Shown here piece by piece: positions 10,173-18,820 of a stretch of 39,668 bases of DNA. The stretch's first letter is position 1. Every line of letters starts with the position of its first letter. A program made the translations under genes and the position numbers. The DNA comes from Chitinophaga pinensis (GTDB lineage: Bacteria > Bacteroidota > Bacteroidia > Chitinophagales > Chitinophagaceae): NCBI GenBank assembly GCA_945878115.1, contig CAMDVD010000034.1, positions 1-39,668 on the forward strand, given 5' to 3'. A model generated the notes under the pieces. The model saw only the letters and a program-made list of their open reading frames with translations, ran no database searches and was not told where the DNA came from.

Positions 10173-10302
10173 CTGTAGCGTATTTTTTAAAAAAAAATTA
10201 ATGCTACAGGATTGTGGCTGCACACACGCTTTCCACTCCAATCTTTTTGCTTGCTCCGCCGCAAAAAGGATTTCCGCTACAATCGTTGCCGCAATACATC
10301 CA
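10173..10302 (+). repeat. structured dispersed repeat, copy 1
   Basis: About 130 bp made of two parts. Part A is a hairpin with CTGTAGC and GCTACAG arms (10173-10209) around an A/T loop. Part B (about 10215-10302) has an inner hairpin CTTTTTGC / GCAAAAAG and ends CAATCGTTGCCGCAATACATCCA. Closely similar sequence occurs inverted at 22661-22792 and, as part B only, at 24124-24210. It fills most of the gap between the ftsY 3' end and tilS. Confidence 0.85.
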
Positions 10303-10361
10303 TTATAGAAGCTTTGTTTTCGCATTGTAATTTTAGTTTCCATGGTAGGATTCCCTTTAAA

Positions 10362-11336
10362 TTATTTCAATGAAAACAAACTATCTATAAACTCGTATTT
10401 ATTAAATATTTGAAGATCCTGCATTTGTTCGCCAACACCAATATACTTCACTGGGATATTAAATTGATGCGCTATCGCCAATACGACACCACCTTTTGCT
10501 GTGCCATCTAATTTAGTAATAGCGATGGATTTCACATCTGTTGCTTCAGTAAATTGCTTGGCTTGTTCTATTGCATTTTGTCCAGTACTACCATCCAACA
10601 CCAACAACACATCATGTGGTGCATCCGGAATGACCTTTTGAATTACACGTTTTATTTTGCTCAACTCATCCATCAAATAAGCTTTGTTGTGCAATCGACC
10701 TGCTGTATCGATAATGAGTACATCGGCATTTTTTGCGACAGCACTATTTACGGAATCAAAGGCAACAGAAGCTGGGTCACTTCCCATTTCTTTTTTCACA
10801 ATATCTACACCTACTCTATCACTCCATATCGTCAATTGATCCACCGCCGCTGCACGAAAAGTATCTGCAGCGCCAAGCACCACTTTCTTTCCAGAATTTT
10901 TAAAGTTGTACGCCAATTTACCAATAGTGGTTGTTTTACCAACACCATTTACACCTACAACCAATATCACATAAGGCTTTTTACCTTCAGGCAAATTAAA
11001 TTTTTGATACTCTAAAGAAGGAGCATCAGTGAGGATATTGACCATCTCTTCCTGCAAGATGGAATTCAATTCGGAGGTTCCTAAAAATTTATCTCGTGCT
11101 ACTCTATCTTCAATTCGTTTAATGATTTCAATGGTTGTAGCCACGCCTACATCACTCATAATCAGGGCTTCTTCTACTTGATCGAGTACCTCTGCATCAA
11201 CAGTACTTTTACCAGCAATAGCTTTGGTTATTTTAGAAAAAAATCCTTGCTTCGTTTTTTCCAAACCTTTATCTAAAGTTTCCTTAGCAACTTCTTGTTC
11301 TTTATTTCGCTTGAACAACTTATCAAATAATCCCAT
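10362..11336 (-). CDS. ftsY: signal recognition particle receptor FtsY
   Basis: SRP-family GTPase that docks ribosome-SRP complexes at the inner membrane for co-translational insertion. The N-terminal helical domain (about 30-105) precedes the NG GTPase domain: G1 GVNGVGKT (128-135), DTFRAAAVDQL, G3 DTAGR, and TKLDGTAKGG. The 324 residues lack the long acidic A domain of E. coli FtsY, as is usual in Bacteroidota. A perfect TAcaTTTG box at 11377-11384 lies about 40 nt upstream of the ATG. Confidence 0.96.
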   Translation of the reverse strand: MGLFDKLFKRNKEQEVAKETLDKGLEKTKQGFFSKITKAIAGKSTVDAEVLDQVEEALIMSDVGVATTIEIIKRIEDRVARDKFLGTSELNSILQEEMVNILTDAPSLEYQKFNLPEGKKPYVILVVGVNGVGKTTTIGKLAYNFKNSGKKVVLGAADTFRAAAVDQLTIWSDRVGVDIVKKEMGSDPASVAFDSVNSAVAKNADVLIIDTAGRLHNKAYLMDELSKIKRVIQKVIPDAPHDVLLVLDGSTGQNAIEQAKQFTEATDVKSIAITKLDGTAKGGVVLAIAHQFNIPVKYIGVGEQMQDLQIFNKYEFIDSLFSLK

Positions 11337-11376
11337 TTTTCTTTACTGATTTTAGATGTCTTATTTTAATTGATGG

Positions 11377-11384
11377 CAAATGTA
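11377..11384 (-). promoter_or_regulatory. -7 promoter box for ftsY
   Basis: TACATTTG on the minus strand, a perfect TAnnTTTG match 40 nt before the ftsY ATG. Confidence 0.55.
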
Positions 11385-11523
11385 CAATATAAGCTAGGAT
11401 TGTTTATTGAAATTTAGCTTCTTATCTGCAAATGTTGATGAAAGCTTAATGGTGATAATTAGCTAGAAAGCAGAAAAGGATGAAGAAGAATTGAAGATGA
11501 TGAAAAAACTTAAATATGCGTAA

Positions 11524-11877
11524 TTAATATTTTCGTTGTCGAATTCCATATTGATCAACAACTGTTAATGCTCTTTGTAATTTAATTTTATCATTTCTTA
11601 GCAGGTTACCAACGAAAATACCTGGCTCTTCTGGTGCGTATTCATTAAAACGTAAAAAGATTACACCTTGTTCTGGTTTATAATTATTTTTAAAAATAAG
11701 TTCTCCATAATCCCTATCAAAGGTTATTATAATTCTGTCCTCACTAATGGCAATTTTCATTACTTCGGAATCTAAAATACTTGGGTTGCTCTCGCCAATA
11801 CTTAACACATCATAACCTAACTCTCTTAAATGTAAGACACTCAAGTGAGGAATATTTTCATTAGTTAATATTTTCAT
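11524..11877 (-). CDS. DUF5615 PIN-like protein (putative toxin)
   Basis: A 117-residue protein of the DUF5615 (Mut7-C-like, PIN-fold) family, usually the likely ribonuclease half of a pair with DUF433. The family pattern is visible: ENIP near the start, LRELGYDVLSIGES, LDSEVMKIA, and TFDRDYGEL. The first acidic position, normally Asp in a (L/A)DEN motif, reads Asn here (LTNEN, residues 4-8), which may weaken metal binding. It follows the DUF433 gene by 8 bp on the same strand. Toxin activity is inferred from the family. Confidence 0.78.
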   Translation of the reverse strand: MKILTNENIPHLSVLHLRELGYDVLSIGESNPSILDSEVMKIAISEDRIIITFDRDYGELIFKNNYKPEQGVIFLRFNEYAPEEPGIFVGNLLRNDKIKLQRALTVVDQYGIRQRKY

Positions 11878-11885
11878 ATTCAGAA

Positions 11886-12125
11886 TTACGCAGTTTCTTT
11901 AATTTGGGAAAGCAACAATCCATCATGCATACAATCTTGTATATACGTGAATACAGCCTGCAAAGATTCTTTTGATAATCTAGGATAATTTTCCAAAAGC
12001 TGATTCTCATTCCAACCTTGAGCCAATAATCCAACAATATGTTCTATCGAAAGCCTAGTTCCTTTAATAGTTGGTTTGCCCAATAGAATGGCGTCATCTG
12101 AAACAATATATTCTCTCCAATTCAT
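11886..12125 (-). CDS. DUF433 protein (putative antitoxin)
   Basis: A 79-residue protein with the DUF433 core: GKPTIKGTRLSIEHIVGLLAQGW, then NYPRLSKESLQAVFTY. DUF433 proteins have a winged or homeodomain-like DNA-binding fold and usually precede a DUF5615 or other PIN-like gene, so this is probably the antitoxin and autoregulator of the downstream gene. A perfect TAnnTTTG box ends only 4 nt upstream of its ATG, which suggests a leaderless transcript. Confidence 0.82.
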   Translation of the reverse strand: MNWREYIVSDDAILLGKPTIKGTRLSIEHIVGLLAQGWNENQLLENYPRLSKESLQAVFTYIQDCMHDGLLLSQIKETA

Positions 12126-12129
12126 GAGT

Positions 12130-12137
12130 CAAATTTA
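12130..12137 (-). promoter_or_regulatory. -7 promoter box immediately before the DUF433 gene
   Basis: TAAATTTG on the minus strand, a perfect TAnnTTTG match. Only 4 nt separate it from the ATG at 12125, so transcription would begin at or next to the start codon. Confidence 0.55.
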
Positions 12138-12367
12138 ATATTAAATATTTTATAATTGAGTTTAGTTTTGGAGTGCGCTTAAGCATTCCTGTGGTTTATG
12201 CCTAGTAAGATTTAAAATTAGTAGGTGTGAATAATGAATTCAAAGATGATTAAAAAAATTAAAATTAAAAATCCTTAAAAATTAAATTCTGCTATTACTC
12301 TTAAGAATTCATTTATGTCAATACAATTGTTGTTAGTTTACAACTGTCTATAAAATATTCAGGCAAT

Positions 12368-13297
12368 CTACTCTGCACTCGTTTTCCCTGCCAGCAAATA
12401 TAAAACCGCCATGCGAATTGCAACTCCATTTTCCACTTGATTTAAGATAATCGAATGTGGTCCGTCTGCGACATCACTATCTATTTCTACGCCACGATTG
12501 ATAGGTCCAGGATGCATGATAATAATTTCCTTTTGTAAACTATCTAACAGTTTTTTATTCACCCCATAAAACAATGCATACTCGCGCAAAGAAGAAAATA
12601 AAGGTTTGTTTTGTCGCTCCAATTGTATACGTAAAACATTTGCGACATCACACCATTGCAAGGCTTCTCGAACATCATAGGTAACTTGTACACCAAGACT
12701 TTCAATATGCTTTGGAATAAGCGTAGGAGGTCCTACCACCAAGACTTCTGCGCCTAATTTTTGCAAACAAAATATATTCGACAATGCCACTCTTGAATGC
12801 ATGATATCGCCAATGATAGCGACCTTTTTACCTTTTAAGGTTTGGCATTTTTCACGAATAGAATAGGCGTCTAATAAGGCTTGCGTAGGATGTTCATTTG
12901 TGCCATCACCAGCATTGATAATCGGAACTTGAATATGATTTGCCAAAAAATGTGGCGCACCACTTGCACTGTGTCGCATAACTACCATGTCTACTTTCAT
13001 GGATAAAATATTATTCACCGTATCTATCAATCCTTCGCCTTTGCTCACGCTTGAGGAACTCGTCGCGAAATTAATCGTATCGGCACCTAATCTCTTTTCA
13101 GCTAATTCAAATGAAATTCTGGTTCGGGTAGAATTTTCATAAAACAAATTAACGATAGTCGTGTCGCGCAAAGTAGGAACTTTCTTTATCGGGCGACTCA
13201 ATACTGCTTTGAAATTATCTGCTGTTTGAAAAATGAGTTCAATATCCTCTTTCGTTAGATCCTTGATGCCCAATAAATGCTTTACGCTTAATCTCAT
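12368..13297 (-). CDS. pyrB: aspartate carbamoyltransferase catalytic subunit
   Basis: Joins carbamoyl phosphate and aspartate to carbamoyl-aspartate, the committed step of pyrimidine synthesis. The carbamoyl-phosphate motif STRTR (residues 56-60), the aspartate-binding region HPTQALLDAY, and HPGPINRGVEID near the C-terminus are intact. The 309-residue length is standard. It follows pyrR by 16 bp on the same strand. No pyrI regulatory-subunit gene is adjacent. The carbamoyl-phosphate synthase small subunit (carA) lies separately at 25.3-26.4 kb. Confidence 0.96.
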   Translation of the reverse strand: MRLSVKHLLGIKDLTKEDIELIFQTADNFKAVLSRPIKKVPTLRDTTIVNLFYENSTRTRISFELAEKRLGADTINFATSSSSVSKGEGLIDTVNNILSMKVDMVVMRHSASGAPHFLANHIQVPIINAGDGTNEHPTQALLDAYSIREKCQTLKGKKVAIIGDIMHSRVALSNIFCLQKLGAEVLVVGPPTLIPKHIESLGVQVTYDVREALQWCDVANVLRIQLERQNKPLFSSLREYALFYGVNKKLLDSLQKEIIIMHPGPINRGVEIDSDVADGPHSIILNQVENGVAIRMAVLYLLAGKTSAE

Positions 13298-13313
13298 TTG
13301 CTTTTTGTTTCCT

Positions 13314-13850
13314 TTAGATTTCTTTATTTAATAAAATAACCTCATCCTTTCCTACTTGCTCTTGCCACTTGACTTTAATTTTTTGCGATATCATGGAGTC
13401 AACCGTAACCCCCACGTAATCCGCTTGTATAGGCAATTGGCGACTAAACCTACGATCGACTAATGTCACTAATTCTATTTTCTGTGGTCTGCCAAAATCT
13501 AGTATTGCATCCATTGCGCTACGAATAGTACGACCTGTATACAACACATCATCAACCAATATTACTTTTTTATTTTCGATAGAAAAATCAATATTGGTAT
13601 CGTTCGGAATATGTAATTCATTGCTGGTATTAAAATCATCGCGGTAAAAAGTAATATCTAATACACCAAATTGAATTTTCGATTTGGTAATTTTCTCTAG
13701 ATATGGAACTAATCTATTTGCCAAAAAAATACCACGAGGTTGTATTCCTATCACAACGGTTTCCTTAAAATTTCCATGATTCTCTATTAATTGATGCGCC
13801 AGACGTTCGATAACGACAGTAAATTTTTGGGTATCAAGTATGATCTTCAA
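13314..13850 (-). CDS. pyrR: PyrR-type uracil phosphoribosyltransferase / pyrimidine regulator
   Basis: A 178-residue type I phosphoribosyltransferase. The PRPP loop VILVDDVLYTGRT is at residues 96-108, and QPRG near residue 37 is typical of PyrR. In Firmicutes PyrR controls the pyr operon by RNA attenuation and also has UPRTase activity. The start is TTG (13848-13850), chosen because no in-frame ATG precedes the family N-terminus. A near-consensus box TATCTTTA (13871-13878) lies about 20 nt upstream, leaving no room for a classical attenuator leader. It is first in the pyrR-pyrB operon. Confidence 0.9.
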   Translation of the reverse strand: MKIILDTQKFTVVIERLAHQLIENHGNFKETVVIGIQPRGIFLANRLVPYLEKITKSKIQFGVLDITFYRDDFNTSNELHIPNDTNIDFSIENKKVILVDDVLYTGRTIRSAMDAILDFGRPQKIELVTLVDRRFSRQLPIQADYVGVTVDSMISQKIKVKWQEQVGKDEVILLNKEI

Positions 13851-13960
13851 AGCGACAGTATATTGGGCCGTAAAGATAATAGAAAAAATGAAATAGTTTT
13901 TTCTGGGTGAAGAAGAATAAAAAATAAAACTAATTTTGATTCCTCTTGCCCGACCTATTA

Positions 13961-14104
13961 CACTTCGACTTCGCTCAGTGCAGGTTTTGTTGATTAAGAT
14001 GATTAGTCTGATTTTCCTTCAAATCATAGTAATCAATTTATCGCATGAACCTGTAAAGAGCGCAGCCGAAGTAACGAACCTGTGCTGAGCGCAGCCGAAG
14101 TAAC
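13961..14104. repeat. inverted-repeat element with nested hairpin
   Basis: This fills much of the gap between divergent pyrR and the dioxygenase gene. The left end (ACTTCGACTTCGCTCAG, CAGGTT) is nearly the reverse complement of the right end, which is itself a tandem pair of 29-bp units (14047-14075 and 14076-14104) reading GAACCTG then GCGCAGCCGAAGTAAC. Inside, GATTAAGATGATT pairs with AATCATAGTAATC. That inner core resembles the inner arms of the four-unit array at 4678-5111. Confidence 0.75.
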
Positions 14105-14152
14105 ATTTCCAATCCATTAATCCCAAAATAATTTTAACATTGCTATTTCGCA

Positions 14153-15067
14153 ATGAACAGAAAACAATTTATACAAACCCTTGCACCAATCATAACTGCA
14201 ATTCCTCTAATGTCTTCCGCCATGCAATTAAACCAACTACATCAATTCATTCCAGATGCTTCTGAGTCAATGAACAATAATCAAAAAATGCCAGTATTAT
14301 TTCTCGGACATGGTAGTCCAATGAATGCTATTGAAGAAAATGAATTTGTACAAACATTCAGAAACATTGGCAAAGAAATACAAAAACCAAAAGCCATTTT
14401 ATGTGTGTCGGCGCATTGGGAAACCAAAGGAACTTTTGTCACTGCTATGGAGCATCCCAAAACCATACATGACTTCGGTGGTTTTCCGCAAGCCTTATTT
14501 GATGTACAATATTCTGCACCAGGCAGTCCAGCACTAGCAAGGGATACAAAAGAATTAGTCAAAAAAACAGAAATTGGATTAGATGAAAAATGGGGACTGG
14601 ATCATGGAGCATGGAGTGTAATTAAACATTTATATCCACTTGCAGATGTGCCAGTTATTCAAATGAGTTTAGATTATTCTAAGCCGCCACAATACCATTA
14701 TGATTTGGCAAAAGAATTAGGTTCCTTAAGAACCAAAGGCGTATTGATAATTGGCAGTGGCAATATGGTACACAACTTAGGCATGATAGCATGGGATAAA
14801 TTAAATGCGGATAATTTTGGATTTGATTGGGCTTTGGAAGCGAAGGAAAAAATGAATCATTTTATTGCGCATCACGACCACCAATCGCTTATCCAGTATA
14901 CATCACAAGGCAGAGCATTTAATTTAGCCATTCCTTCACCTGAGCATTATTTGCCATTGTTGTACACATTAGCCTTACAAGAAAAAAATGAAAATATTAC
15001 TTTCTTCAATGATAAAGCTGTTGCTGGTTCATTGACCATGACGTCTATAATGATCGATAAAGCATAG
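14153..15067 (+). CDS. extradiol ring-cleavage dioxygenase, 4,5-DOPA dioxygenase (YgiD) family
   Basis: Class III extradiol dioxygenase homologous to plant and E. coli 4,5-DOPA dioxygenase. Metal-ligand and active-site motifs are present: FLGHGSP (His53), SAHWETKG, LDHGAWSVI, and GSGNMVHNL. At 304 residues it is longer than YgiD (about 260) because of a 45-residue N-terminal extension with a hydrophobic stretch (10-24) that looks like a signal sequence (MNRKQFIQTLAP...), so export is possible. The DUF1801 gene follows after 12 bp, suggesting co-transcription. The natural substrate is unknown. Confidence 0.87.
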   Translation: MNRKQFIQTLAPIITAIPLMSSAMQLNQLHQFIPDASESMNNNQKMPVLFLGHGSPMNAIEENEFVQTFRNIGKEIQKPKAILCVSAHWETKGTFVTAMEHPKTIHDFGGFPQALFDVQYSAPGSPALARDTKELVKKTEIGLDEKWGLDHGAWSVIKHLYPLADVPVIQMSLDYSKPPQYHYDLAKELGSLRTKGVLIIGSGNMVHNLGMIAWDKLNADNFGFDWALEAKEKMNHFIAHHDHQSLIQYTSQGRAFNLAIPSPEHYLPLLYTLALQEKNENITFFNDKAVAGSLTMTSIMIDKA

Positions 15068-15079
15068 AACAAAAACTTA

Positions 15080-15490
15080 ATGGCAAAATCAAGCTTAACC
15101 GAAACTGAACAAGTCACGTCACATATTGAACTTCTTGATGCTGCAATAATTCCTATTGTTGAGGCCATTCGTCACATCCTATTAAGTGCGCATAAAGACA
15201 TTGCCGAAAGAATAAAATGGAATAATCCGAGCTTTTATTTTACCGGAGAAATGGCAGACTTTGATCCAAAAGAATATAAAAGAGACATTGCAGTTTTTAA
15301 TCTGCATAAAAATAGAATCATGTTGGTTTTCCCAAGTGGTGCCAAGCTGAAGGACACATCAGGCTTGCTTTCTGGCGATTATAAAGACGGAAGACGTATC
15401 GCCATTTTTACCAACTTAGAAGAAGTACAGCATCACGAAAAGACATTGAAGCAATTGTTGTTGCGTTGGGTTGAATTGGTCGATAAATAA
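15080..15490 (+). CDS. DUF1801 domain protein
   Basis: A 136-residue cytoplasmic protein of the DUF1801 (YdhG/YjbR-neighbour) type. It has the family pattern of a helical N-terminus (IVEAIRHILLSAHKDIAERIKWNNPSFYF), then strands FNLHKNRIMLVFPSGAKL, and a C-terminal helix. The function is unknown. It begins 12 bp after the dioxygenase gene and probably shares its transcript. The gap to the convergent glycosyltransferase gene holds a terminator-like hairpin. Confidence 0.75.
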   Translation: MAKSSLTETEQVTSHIELLDAAIIPIVEAIRHILLSAHKDIAERIKWNNPSFYFTGEMADFDPKEYKRDIAVFNLHKNRIMLVFPSGAKLKDTSGLLSGDYKDGRRIAIFTNLEEVQHHEKTLKQLLLRWVELVDK

Positions 15491-15593
15491 AATAGAATGG
15501 CTAAATCATTGCATCCCTACGGGATTTTAAAATCAAACCCATTTTAGATTCCAAACATGAAAGCGTGATTAGATCATAATCATGATTTTTTGC

Positions 15594-15621
15594 TCCACTT
15601 TTTTATCAAGAAAAAAGTGGA
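15594..15621. terminator. hairpin between convergent genes, likely bidirectional terminator
   Basis: TCCACTTTTTT and AAAAAAGTGGA pair perfectly around ATCAAG. It lies between two convergent genes (ends at 15490 and 15679). The A/T-rich arms supply a U-run in both directions. The same motif is a common dispersed hairpin in Bacteroidota, so its role here is inferred from position. Confidence 0.55.
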
Positions 15622-15678
15622 AAAAGGAACCTTTAAATAATCGAAAATAAATTCTACCCTTCATCTCAAACAAGAAAA

Positions 15679-16386
15679 TCAATTCCTCTTCATCAATAAT
15701 CGCCCAAGATTTTGTAATTCTTGCAACAATATTTTCTTATCCATTTTTCTAAATAAAATACCTTCACGCAATTCAACCGCAAACGTATGAATATCCAAAT
15801 TGTTTTTAGCTGCTAGATACACAAACTCCAAATCGAATAAATAGCGTTCTATAGTCGTAGCAACAAACTGTTCTTTGCCTTTAGCATTCATCGCCTTCAA
15901 GCCGCACTGGGTATCGGCTGTAGGCAATTTTCGAAATAATAATCGAATACAGAATTGCAATGATTTTGAAATGAAACGACGTTGCGGCGTTAAATACTGA
16001 TAATACTTTTCATTTTTTATAGCCATCACCACATCATGTTGCGGAAGTAATTCCAATAACTTAATAATGGAGGCAGAAGTGTAAGGTATATCAATATCCG
16101 TATACAAGACATACTCTTCTTTTGCATGACTAACCCCATATCGCAAGGCGTGCCCTTTACCTTGATTGTGTTCGTAAGTTAGATAGGACGCATTCGGAAT
16201 TTCCCGTTGAATATATTGAATACTTTCTTTACTTATTGGAACCGAAGATCCATCATTGACAATATATAAATGGAATTGAAAGAAAGGAATATGGGTTTGG
16301 ATTTCTAAAAATCGAGTTACAAGAATTTCATGCCAGTTCTCGTGGGGATTAAATGCTGGCACAACAAAAGCGAGCTCTTTTTTCAA
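15679..16386 (-). CDS. family 2 glycosyltransferase
   Basis: A 235-residue GT-A fold glycosyltransferase resembling dolichyl/polyprenyl-phosphate glucosyltransferases. Visible motifs are the N-terminal VVPAFNP, NDGSS (44-48) for nucleotide binding, the acidic metal motif DID (97-99), and QCGLKAMNAKGKEQF in the acceptor region. There is no membrane segment. The start is TTG (16384-16386), giving the expected MKKELAFVVPAFN-like N-terminus. It diverges from the large membrane protein gene 61 bp away; a polyprenyl-phosphate sugar donor role for that protein is plausible but not shown. Confidence 0.85.
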   Translation of the reverse strand: MKKELAFVVPAFNPHENWHEILVTRFLEIQTHIPFFQFHLYIVNDGSSVPISKESIQYIQREIPNASYLTYEHNQGKGHALRYGVSHAKEEYVLYTDIDIPYTSASIIKLLELLPQHDVVMAIKNEKYYQYLTPQRRFISKSLQFCIRLLFRKLPTADTQCGLKAMNAKGKEQFVATTIERYLFDLEFVYLAAKNNLDIHTFAVELREGILFRKMDKKILLQELQNLGRLLMKRN

Positions 16387-16447
16387 GGCAAATAGAAGAA
16401 AATAAAATAATTAGTCTTAATATTGAAAGCGAATATACTTCTCCTCC

Positions 16448-18751
16448 ATGACATTCAAAAAAGTTAATCTATATAGTGGATTATTTTCACTATTAATTTC
16501 TGCAACCTATACTTGGTATTTGTTTCGAAGTATAATGATGAAACCTGGCGCATCTATGATTTGTCACTGGGATGATGCCGCTAAAAATTATTATACTTTT
16601 TTATACCATACATTATATGGCAAGGGATTCACTTTCGAAGGCATGAATTATCCATTTCATGAGCATGTTTCTTTTACAGATAATCAACCCTTGATTGCAG
16701 TACCTCTCTCCTATCTAAGAAATATCTTGCATTTAGAGTTCCATGATTTTTTAACGGTCATGAATTTGATGACACCTGTCTTCTTTTTTTTATCGTCATA
16801 TACATTATATCGGCTGTTGAAATTACTTGGTGTCCAAGCTTTTTTAGCAGCCATATTTGGGTTGTTGATCGTGGCAATGCCACCTAATATTTGTCGAATC
16901 TTTGGGCATTTTGGATTAAGCTATACCTTCAATATTATTTTGTGTTTGTATTTTTTATTTCAATATAAAATAACGCATAAGTATACTTACCTTGTTTATA
17001 TCACATTACTTAATTTCTTTATTGCCTTTATTCATATCTATAATTTAGCTTGTGGCTTTTTCTTGACTCTGTTTTTTAGTACGGCTTGTATATTTTTTGA
17101 AGATAAAAATTGGAAGAATAATTGTAGAAAATATTTGCCCTTAATGGCTAGTGCATTCCTAAGTTTTGCCATGGATAAAATGGTTTTCTTATTCACCGAT
17201 CCTATTACCGATAGGCCTACACAGCCTTGGGGCATTCTAAATTACACCTCCAAATTACAAGATTATTTCACCTCTTATCTAAGTCATTTGGGCAAGGCAT
17301 TTGTGCTTTTTTTTGGCATGACAGAACCCAATCCCGATTACTCTGAAGGCTATGCTTATCTAGGTTTTATCCCAGCATTATTCGTAGTATTTGTATTCAT
17401 TAATTTCCTACTATCGTTCTTTAAACAGAAATTAAATAATGCCTATACTGTGCATAGCGAATATGAAAAAACAGCTATTATTACCAGCGTTTTTTGTATG
17501 ATATTAGCCATGGGAATTCCATTTGTTTGGAATATGGAATTTCTTTTAGATTATGTTTCGGTATTCAAACAATTTCGTTCATTAGGTCGATTCTCATTAC
17601 TCGTTTATTTCCTACTTGGTATTGCTACAGTCATACGAATAGATCTAATTTGCAAATCCTTTTGGGAGACAAAAAAAATCAACTTGAGTATCTTCTTTTT
17701 ATTGTTTGTGCTTCTTATCTGGAGCATTGACATTTTTAGTTATAGCAAAATGATTCAAAAAAGAACAGATGATTGTCAAGGCAATTATCTAATTTTTTTC
17801 GACAATAAAATGAATCCAATCGATACAACTATGCAAAATGATTATGCAGGATATCAATGTATTTTGGGATTACCGTTTTATTGCATTGGTTCTGAAAAAG
17901 TAGGTAAAGTTCCTATCAGTAGTTTCATGAGTGACTTGTTTAGAATGTCATTGTGTACCAAATTGCCGATTGTCAATACACAACTTTCTCGAAGTTCATG
18001 GTCTCAAAGTTTTCAATTGATGCGCTTAATTGGCGGTCCTTTCACCGATAAAGATATGTTTAGCAAAGCAATCAATAACAAGCCAATATTATTGATGTAT
18101 AAAGATGAAGGGATAGATAATTTATCCGTCAATGAAAAACACATTATAGAACATGCTGTCATGATTAAAAAAGAAAAGGACGTCATTTATTATTCACTAA
18201 ATTGGCAAGCATTTATCGCCTCCGAAAAAGCTTATGTGGATTCCTTAAATAAGCAAGCAATGACGTCCTTAACAATGGACAGTAGCATTTTAATCAATCA
18301 TTTTAACGAGGGAGAAAACGTACGTCCGCTTTGGGGAAAAGGAGCATTAAATATGTCTACAAAAGACAGTGCCATTTTGTATGAAGGTGCATTAAAAAGT
18401 CCTGCTGGCATACATGAATTTTCAACTTGGGTTTCGGTGAATCAAAAGGATTACAGAATGCCTGGTTGTGATTTTTATTTTTATGATGCAAACCATCAAT
18501 TTATTAGATCTGATTACGTTGGTGCAACTACATCAACCGACAATATTGGATTTTGGTTTAGAATGTCGACTGAAATAAAAACGGATTCTTCTATGAAGTA
18601 TATGCGCATTGTTCTTCGCAACGACAAACAAATTAGTTGCTATGCTGCCGATGAGTTTCAATTTAGACCTATAAATCAGCATACATTCTATGCAAATGAA
18701 TTGGATATAGAAAGGTTGTATGATAATCATTTGATAAAAAAAAGCAAGTAA
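16448..18751 (+). CDS. large polytopic membrane protein, possible GT-C type glycosyltransferase
   Basis: A 767-residue protein with roughly ten hydrophobic segments between residues 8 and 435, then a ~330-residue soluble C-terminal part with a predicted beta-rich end. An acidic motif in the first periplasmic loop (HWDDAAKNYY, near residue 35) and the overall layout recall GT-C glycosyltransferases and DUF6311-like proteins, but no specific family is recognised with confidence. It diverges from a polyprenyl-phosphate-type GT2 gene, a pairing common for sugar transfer across the membrane. Confidence 0.6.
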   Translation: MTFKKVNLYSGLFSLLISATYTWYLFRSIMMKPGASMICHWDDAAKNYYTFLYHTLYGKGFTFEGMNYPFHEHVSFTDNQPLIAVPLSYLRNILHLEFHDFLTVMNLMTPVFFFLSSYTLYRLLKLLGVQAFLAAIFGLLIVAMPPNICRIFGHFGLSYTFNIILCLYFLFQYKITHKYTYLVYITLLNFFIAFIHIYNLACGFFLTLFFSTACIFFEDKNWKNNCRKYLPLMASAFLSFAMDKMVFLFTDPITDRPTQPWGILNYTSKLQDYFTSYLSHLGKAFVLFFGMTEPNPDYSEGYAYLGFIPALFVVFVFINFLLSFFKQKLNNAYTVHSEYEKTAIITSVFCMILAMGIPFVWNMEFLLDYVSVFKQFRSLGRFSLLVYFLLGIATVIRIDLICKSFWETKKINLSIFFLLFVLLIWSIDIFSYSKMIQKRTDDCQGNYLIFFDNKMNPIDTTMQNDYAGYQCILGLPFYCIGSEKVGKVPISSFMSDLFRMSLCTKLPIVNTQLSRSSWSQSFQLMRLIGGPFTDKDMFSKAINNKPILLMYKDEGIDNLSVNEKHIIEHAVMIKKEKDVIYYSLNWQAFIASEKAYVDSLNKQAMTSLTMDSSILINHFNEGENVRPLWGKGALNMSTKDSAILYEGALKSPAGIHEFSTWVSVNQKDYRMPGCDFYFYDANHQFIRSDYVGATTSTDNIGFWFRMSTEIKTDSSMKYMRIVLRNDKQISCYAADEFQFRPINQHTFYANELDIERLYDNHLIKKSK

Positions 18752-18820
18752 TACTTTCTAATAAATTCCTAATTTACTTTTCATAATTTCTATTAATTTT
18801 ACCGCTTAAGATTTTAAACC

